64,000 bases of DNA from Xanthostigma xanthostigma (Eukaryota; Arthropoda; Insecta; Raphidioptera; Raphidiidae), in NCBI GenBank assembly GCA_963575645.1, contig OY754469.1, positions 17,626,001 through 17,690,000 of the forward strand, written 5' to 3'. Positions 56,805-64,000 of this stretch are shown one piece after another. The translations under genes were made by a program, and so were the position numbers. Each line of letters begins with the position of its first letter. Within the stretch, counting starts at the first letter, position 1. The notes beneath the pieces are model-generated. The model saw nothing but the letters and a program-made list of their open reading frames with translations. It was not told where the DNA came from and searched no databases.

Positions 56805-58219
56805 CGTGCACAACCTGAGATCCTGTATAATCGGCAACACTGCGTCGCATATTTTCATACACACAGACGCCTTTATTTATTTTATGTTATATCATCTAAG
56901 TTTGTTTCGGAGCTCAAGCCTCAAACCGAGTGAATAAAATTCATAATTTTGGAATTTTGTAACATTGCATTTTATAATGATCATGTTAATGAGTAAAACC
57001 GTCGGAATAGGTAAGCGTAAGATTAAAGGCTAGCGGTTAAATATAATTGATTTATCTACATATTATATGAGTATTTGAAAAAAAAGTTGAGCATGCTATG
57101 ATATTCAAATTGAAGTAAAAAAAAATAGATAATCAATATTTCTACAATAATTTCTTTTAGTTGTTCGTTTATTTATAATAAAGGAGTAATGGCTTGAGGC
57201 AGGAAGCAAACAGTGTAGATATTTCCAGAAAAAAAAAATAAAAAAAATATTATCATAAGTTTTTATTAAACTGAAACTGTACTTATTACAATAAATAAAA
57301 TTATCGACCAATTTTTCAGACAAATATATTAACAAAAAATAATAATTAATACATTGACGTTTCGGTATTAATTGAAATTTTTTGTTAATATATTTGTCTG
57401 AAAAATTAGTCGATAGTTTTATTTATTGAAGAATTCTAATCAGACATTAATCAAAGATTTATACTTATTACATATTTTTTAATTTAATACTTTTATTTAT
57501 ACCCAGTTCTTGTCCTTAAATAAATCTGGATATTTTTCCCGTAATTTTAGACATTCTGCTTTTTTGGGAGAGTTTTTTTTATATGAGTTTTGAAAAATTG
57601 TAACATTTTAGATTTTTGCTGTTTATTCCATGATCCAAGGCAATTTTTTTTGTCTGTGTTTACTTTACTCTTCTCCTTTTTGCGTGGTGTTTCTGTAAAA
57701 AATAAGCGTAAGAAGAATTCGAATTTTCGTATTAATAATACAAAGATTATTAATTTTATTTTAACGTGATTTAAGCTGTTCTGTCAAGTTTGCAAGTCTA
57801 CAGAAATCGCATAACTTCGAGTTCGCGCAATTTGGAGTAGCGTAATTCGGGATATTACAGGGTATATAGATTTTAATGGGATTATCTTCAAAAATAAGTC
57901 ATGTCTGTGACACTCTGTACCTATATCAGAATAAACTTTATGTACCTGTAAGCAATAATTATTTTTCAAAATTCTAAATTTCAACAGAGATTTATGTGGT
58001 TCATGCACTTTCGGTGATCATTCATACGCAACCTTCCTCTGATTCAGAATTAATATCGTTCTGGGTTTCATACTCGGGGACTACAACAGTATTTGAATCA
58101 TCTAGTGTACCTCGTTGACTTGGGGCATCTGATAACAGACAGTCAAAAATGAGAAAAAGTGTTACGTATGTGATTTTTAATATTTTAATGTTTGAAAAAT
58201 AGTTTTAATAATAATACGT
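56805..58219. other. Intergenic DNA between inverted arm and array
   Basis: No gene supported. Contains the palindromic repeat at 57,285-57,465. Confidence 0.5.
57285..57465. repeat. Palindromic repeat related to 37,902-38,045
   Basis: Arms of about 50 bp (aaaattatcgaccaattttt ... ttaacaaaaaat and the inverse), centre acgtttcggtattaattgaa, followed by ctaatcagacattaatcaaa, the inverse of the segment at 37,902. It keeps CGAAACGTC on the minus strand but not the CTGAAGA part. Confidence 0.7.
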
Positions 58220-61200
58220 GATCGACCAGAAAATGATCGACCAGAAAAGTGAACGACCAGAAAATGATCGACCAGAAAAGTGAACGACCAGAAAATGATC
58301 GACCAGAAAAGTGAACGACCAGAAAATGTTCGTCCAGAAAAGGGAACGACCAGAAAATGATCGACCAGAAAAGGGAACGACCAGAAAATGATCGACCAGA
58401 AAAGGGAACGACCAGAAAATGATCGACCAGAAAAGGGAACGACCAGAAAATGATCGACCAGAAAAGGGAACGACCAGAAAATGATCGACCAGAAAAGGGA
58501 ACGACCAGAAAATGATCGACCAGAAAAGGGAACGACCAGAAAATGATCGACCAGAAAAGGGAACGACCAGAAAATGATCGACCAGAAAAGGGAACGACCA
58601 GAAAATGATCGACCAGAAAATGATCGACCAGAAAAGTGAACGACCAGAAAATGATTGACCAGAAAAGTGAACGACCAGAAAATGATCGACCAGAAAAGTG
58701 AACGACCAGAAAATGTTCGTCCAGAAAAGGGAACGACCAGAAAATGATCGACCAGAAAAGGGAACGACCAGAAAATGATCGACCAGAAAAGGGAACGACC
58801 AGAAAATGATCGACCAGAAAAGGGAACGACCAGAAAATGATCGACCAGAAAAGGGAACGACCAGAAAATGATCGACCAGAAAAGGGAACGACCAGAAAAT
58901 GATCGACCAGAAAAGGGAACGACCAGAAAATGATCGACCAGAAAAGTGAACGACCAGAAAATGGTCGACCAGAAAAGGGAACGACCAGAAAATGATCGAC
59001 CAGAAAAGGGAACGACCAGAAAATGATCGACCAGAAAATGATCGACCAGAAAAGTGAACGACCAGAAAATGTTCGACCAGAAAAGGGAACGACCAGAAAA
59101 TGTTCGACCAGAAAAGGGAACGACCAGAAAATGATCGACCAGAAAAGGGAACGACCAGAAAATGATCGACCAGAAAAGGGAACGACCAGAAAATGATCGA
59201 CCAGAAAAGGGAACGACCAGAAAATGATCGACCAGAAAAGGGAACGACCAGAAAATAATCGACCAGAAAATGATCGACCAGAAAAGGGAACGACCAGAAA
59301 ATGATCGACCAGAAAAGGGAACGACCAGAAAATGATCGACCAGAAAAGTGAACGACCAGAAAATGATCGACCAGAAAAGTGAACGACCAGAAAATGATCG
59401 ACCAGAAAAGGGAACGACCAGAAAATGATCGACCAGAAAAGGGAACGACCAGAAAAGATCGACCAGAAAAGGGAACGACCAGAAAATGATCGACCAGAAA
59501 AGGGAACGACCAGAAAATGATCGACCAGAAAAGGGAACGACCAGAAAATGATCGACCAGAAAAGGGAACGACCAGAAAATGATCGACCAGAAAAGGGAAC
59601 GACCAGAAAATGATCGACCAGAAAAGGGAACGACCAGAAAATGATCGACCAGAAAAGGGAACGACCAGAAAATAATCGACCAGAAAAGGGAACGACCAGA
59701 AAATGATCGACCAGAAAAGGGAACGACCAGAAAATGATCGACCAGAAAAGGGAACGACCAGAAAATGATCGACCAGAAAAGGGAACGACCAGAAAATGAT
59801 CGACCAGAAAATGATCGACCAGAAAAGGGAACGACCAGAAAATGATCGACCAGAAAAGAGAACGACCAGAAAATGATCGACCAGAAAAGGGAACGACCAG
59901 AAAATGATCGACCAGAAAAGGGAACGACCAGAAAATGATCGACCAGAAAAAGGAACGACCAGAAAATGATCGACCAGAAAAGGGAACGACCAGAAAATGA
60001 TCGACCAGAAAAGGAAACGACCAGAAAATGATCGACGAGAAAATGATCGACCAGAAAAGGGAACGACCAGAAAATGATCGACCAGAAAAGGGAACGACCA
60101 GAAAATGATCACCCAGAAAAGGGAACGACCAGAAAATGATCGACCAGAAAAAGGAACGACCAGAAAATGATCGACCAGAAAAGGGAACGACCAGAAAATG
60201 ATCGACCAGAAAAGGGAACGACCAGAAAATGATCGACCAGAAAAGGGAACGACCAGAAAATGATCGACCAGAAAATGATCGACCAGAAAAGTGAACGACC
60301 AGAAAATGTTCGACCAGAAAAGGGAACGACCAGAAAATGTTCGACCAGAAAAAGGAACGACCAGAAAATGATCGACCAGAAAAGGGAACGACCAGAAAAT
60401 GATCGACCAGAAAAGGGAACGACCAGAAAAGGGAACGACCAGAAAATGATCGACCAGAAAAGGGAACGACCAGAAAATGATCGAACAGAAAAGGGAACGA
60501 CCAGAAAATGATCGACCAGAAAAGGGAACGACCAGAAAATGATCGATCAGAAAAGGGAACGACCAGAAAATGATCGACCAGAAAAGGGAACGACCAGAAA
60601 ATGATCGACCAGAAAAGGGAACGACCAGAAAATGATCGACCAGAAAAGGGAACGACCAGAAAATGATCGACCAGAAAAGGGAACGACCAGAAAATGATCG
60701 ACCAGAAAAGGGAACGACCAGAAAATGATCGACCAGAAAAGGGAACGACCAGAAAATGATCGACCAGAAAATGATCGACCAGAAAAGTGAACGACCAGAA
60801 AATGATTGACCAGAAAAGTGAACGACCAGAAAATGATCGACCAGAAAAGTGAACGACCAGAAAATGTTCGTCCAGAAAAGGGAACGACCAGAAAATGATC
60901 GACCAGAAAAGGGAACGACCAGAAAATGATCGACCAGAAAAGGGAACGACCAGAAAATGATCGACCAGAAAAGGGAACGACCAGAAAATGATCGACCAGA
61001 AAAGGGAACGACCAGAAAATGATCGACCAGAAAAGGGAACGACCAGAAAATGATCGACCAGAAAAGGGAACGACCAGAAAATGATCGACCAGAAAAGGGA
61101 ACGACCAGAAAATGATCGACCAGAAAAGGGAACGACCAGAAAATGATCGACCAGAAAAGGGAACGACCAGAAAATGATCGACCAGAAAAGGAAACGACCA

Positions 61201-61794
61201 GAAAATGATCGACCAGAAAATGATCGACCAGAAAAGGGAACGACCAGAAAATGATCGACCAGAAAAGGGAACGACCAGAAAATGATCACCCAGAAAAGGG
61301 AACGACCAGAAAATGATCGACCAGAAAAAGGAACGACCAGAAAATGATCGACCAGAAAAGGGAACGACCAGAAAATGATCGACCAGAAAAGTGAACGACC
61401 AGAAAATGGTCGACCAGAAAAGGGAACGACCAGAAAATGATCGACCAGAAAAGGGAACGACCAGAAAATGATCGACCAGAAAATGATCGACCAGAAAAGT
61501 GAACGACCAGAAAATGTTCGACCAGAAAAGGGAACGACCAGAAAATGTTCGACCAGAAAAGGGAACGACCAGAAAATGATCGACCAGAAAAGGGAACGAC
61601 CAGAAAATGATCGACCAGAAAAGGGAACGACCAGAAAATGATCGACCAGAAAAGGGAACGACCAGAAAATGATCGACCAGAAAAGGGAACGACCAGAAAA
61701 TGATCGAACAGAAAAGGGAACGACCAGAAAATGATCGACCAGAAAAGGGAACGACCAGAAAATGATCGACCAGAAAAGGGAACGACCAGAAAAT
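58220..61794 (-). repeat. 31-bp tandem array (about 115 units)
   Basis: The unit is a 14-bp half (gatcgaccagaaaa) plus a 17-bp half (gggaacgaccagaaaat), both built on cgaccagaaaa. Variants gtgaac, tgttcg, ggtcg and doubled gatcgaccagaaaat halves recur in blocks; for example the segment near 58,620-58,740 recurs near 60,765-60,880, and that near 59,030-59,115 recurs near 60,265-60,350 and 61,485-61,560. This indicates larger-scale unit duplications. The repetition keeps frames open for up to 3.6 kb on the minus strand; the Phe/Ser/Trp-rich translation is an artefact. Confidence 0.97.
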
Positions 61795-61893
61795 GTTATA
61801 TACAAGTTTTGCACAGCAGTGACCTCACTAGTGCGTTTGGTTGAACTACTCGTGTATAAAAATTGATAAAAATGGGAAAATGGAGATCCGGAC
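61791..61893 (-). repeat. Right arm of ~103-bp inverted repeat
   Basis: Starts immediately at the end of the 31-bp array (aaatgttatatacaag) and is the inverse of 56,702-56,804. The array border therefore coincides with the inner end of the arm. Confidence 0.92.
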
Positions 61894-62053
61894 TAAAATT
61901 TAACTGCGCATTCCCCACACCCATATTAACCGAAAAAAATTGATATACACATAGAAACACAACGAGATCCGATTCGGATCTCGGCTTGTCAAAACGGATC
62001 TCCATTTGTATAGCATTTATCACCAAATGATCTCACCTTGTATAGAAAACATA

Positions 62054-62115
<62 letters not shown>

Positions 62116-64000
62116 TAAACATTTTCCAAAAATGGTGCCAAAGTGTTTAGGAGGCTATGAAACGTCGAGAAATTTTGGTCCGACCCCTAGGTCCCGCCAT
62201 CCCACCGACGCCAATAGTGTAAGTGCCTTATGGCAAATACACTAATAATCGTTATTTAAACTAAAACCTGAAAAAAGTGAATGACTCGAAAGATCACTTT
62301 GATGTAAGCGATGAAAACTATTACCAAAATGTCTCCGTTAAAGATGTTCTAAATATAATAAATTTCGGTCTAACAAATGATAAAACAATTTCATAGTTAA
62401 GAATAATGAAACAATTCAAGTAACAAAAACGAACTTAAAAATAAAAGAAGAAAAAAATAAGCGGTTTGTATAAATTTTCAATGTTAATCTGACGACAGTT
62501 CGTGCTGGGGCGTTAAAATAATAAGCGACTTTGGGTCGAAACTGCATTAGTAGGCGACGTTCATACATCTATGGAAGTTATCCGGCTTTATAATGCATTA
62601 CAATTATAAAAATAAATAGTTCTTTTGATATGCATTCGTTCCACATTATTTTATTATGATTAAAACCTTGCACTATTTTGGTCATAACAAGATGCGATGC
62701 CGTTAGTTACATAAGTATCTAAGGTTTTCTGAAAACTACTGGCATTCTTTTACGTTACAAGTCTAATCAATATAGATTAATTAAGAATACATGTTATGAA
62801 TGTTAATAATAATATTTATAGAATCAATAGACAATAGGTTGTATCTCCATCGTGCGTATTGAGCCACCACAACTCAAAAAAAGCACGATTTGAGATATAT
62901 GTAGATAGATATATTATATTTGTGCTGCCCTAATATAAGTGGATACAGCGTCAATAGGCATGAAGACCGATTTTGAAATCCAGTTCTATAATATAGGTAC
63001 ACGCCTACTATTTTCGAAAAAAAAAAACATTATTTCTTGTTCACTTAACATGAGACGCGAAAAATAGTGTACAATAATATTGAAAAGAAATAATAACTTA
63101 AAAACAAATTAAGCTCAAACGCGGTTTTGCTTTATTAGATGAAAAGTTTATATTAGACATATAAAAATTACAACCAAATAGTCACAATCTAAGGTCACCA
63201 ACAACACGTTGTAAATACAGTATAATAATACAAGAAATTGGTTAATTAAATTTTAGATTAATTACTTTAAATTTTGCGAAATGCGTGGGAGGTATGATGC
63301 ATATAGTAAGTAGAAATTTTGTACATAAATATTCAATTATTGTTCATCGCGGAATTAACATTTTACAAAAATACATCACCCTACGCAAAATCTCAAGGTG
63401 TTTTGTTAAATAATATTTTTCTTCAAAGGATTGTGGACAAGTATGAACAACAAATAATAAGTAATTATGCATTTCTTTAATGGTATTGACTATTTTAGTA
63501 GTAAACAATATTACTAATAGCTGATATTAGAATCTTAATGTGGTTATTATTTATATAATATTTTATTGGAATGAATAATGAAATCCTTACCTTAACAGAC
63601 TGTAAATCTATCAGAAAATCTGATTACAGTGGACTTTGTTTAAGTCAGAGACTGTTAACTTAAACTTATTTTTTCTTAGGTCAAGCCAAACATACAATGA
63701 TACTAAAGGCCGCTGCACACGGGCTGGATTTACCGCTAGATTCCTTGCTAGATTTGACTATCAGTTTTCTATCGTTGGTTTTCTTAATTGCTTTTATGTG
63801 TTCGCTTTACACGAGACGTTTTTTCAAGCTTGTATTGTGGATAGATCTGGTGTACACGCACTGACACTAAAACGTGTGTTATCTGAGCAGAATGACGTCA
63901 TGTTGGTCTGTGGGCGTTTGTTCACGTCACCCACGTGACAGGATACTGTTTCCTGATTGGTTCTTGCTCAGAGCAGGCAGAGGATCTAACAAGAAAAATA
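61894..64000. other. AT-rich intergenic DNA
   Basis: No gene supported. It has a TA microsatellite (62,052-62,112) and the shared 'ccatcccaccgacgccaatagtgta' type stretch near 62,190-62,222. 63,705-63,760 (gccgctgcacacgggctgg) resembles an element end related to 15,402. Three other stretches show nothing. Confidence 0.45.
62052..62112. repeat. (TA)n microsatellite
   Basis: About 60 bp of TA dinucleotides. Confidence 0.95.

Noticed and set aside
58220..61794. CRISPR-like regularity of the 31-bp array
   Set aside because: There are no unique spacers; both halves of the unit are repeats, and the genome is eukaryotic.
58185..61814. 1,209-codon minus-strand open frame rich in Phe, Ser and Trp
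   Set aside because: It exists only because a 31-bp repeat without stops is read in all three phases; composition and overlap with the array show that it is not a gene.

Overview
The window is AT-rich eukaryotic DNA, almost certainly from an insect. It has one multi-exon gene with GT-AG introns, abundant small DNA transposons, degraded LINE and mariner fragments, and no prokaryotic gene organisation. The dispersed repeats (short hAT-type MITEs, retroelement ends reading 'actagcgg...') resemble those of Lepidoptera and Hemiptera. I cannot fix the order from sequence alone.

1-20,165: the 3' part of one large plus-strand gene. Twelve exons can be joined with consistent splice phase at every junction, from the window edge (its 5' end is missing) to a TAA at 20,017-20,019 and an AATAAA at 20,160. 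The product, at least about 3,460 residues, is a mucin-like single-pass membrane protein. It has a huge Ser/Thr-, Pro-, His- and Asn-rich ectodomain, an EGF-like motif, a SEA domain, two more EGF-like modules, one transmembrane helix and a cytoplasmic tail of about 310 residues ending in DSL. The first exon is open in one frame up to position 320 and in the -1 frame afterwards. The switch point carries a canonical T TTT TTA slippery heptamer followed, 8 bases later, by a predicted stem-loop: either a programmed -1 frameshift or a one-base assembly or allelic deletion.

20,166-64,000: no confidently supported complete host gene. The region is a museum of mobile elements. Several hAT-type MITEs have recognisable 8-bp target duplications (25,899; 26,590; 38,711; 45,260; one in intron 8 at 16,471). 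Three copies of a palindromic MITE have 3-bp target duplications (26,440; 30,403; 31,554). A dispersed ~600-bp family has five copies, and several elements have long inverted arms (18.9, 33.1, 47.0, 49.5 and 54.2 kb). Two LINE fragments (40.1-40.9 and 50.5-51.3 kb) and a mariner-like remnant (43.0 kb) are degraded. One orphan terminal-exon candidate lies on the minus strand at 42,034-42,143.

Two tandem arrays dominate the right half. A 120-bp satellite (33,766-35,413) is organised as a 480-bp higher-order repeat and sits inside an element whose ends are built of inverted ~15-bp iterons. A 31-bp array of about 115 units (58,220-61,794) abuts one arm of a ~103-bp inverted repeat whose partner lies 5 kb away. 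Long open frames over both arrays are artefacts of periodicity. Three loci share a hammerhead-ribozyme-like core with covarying stem II.
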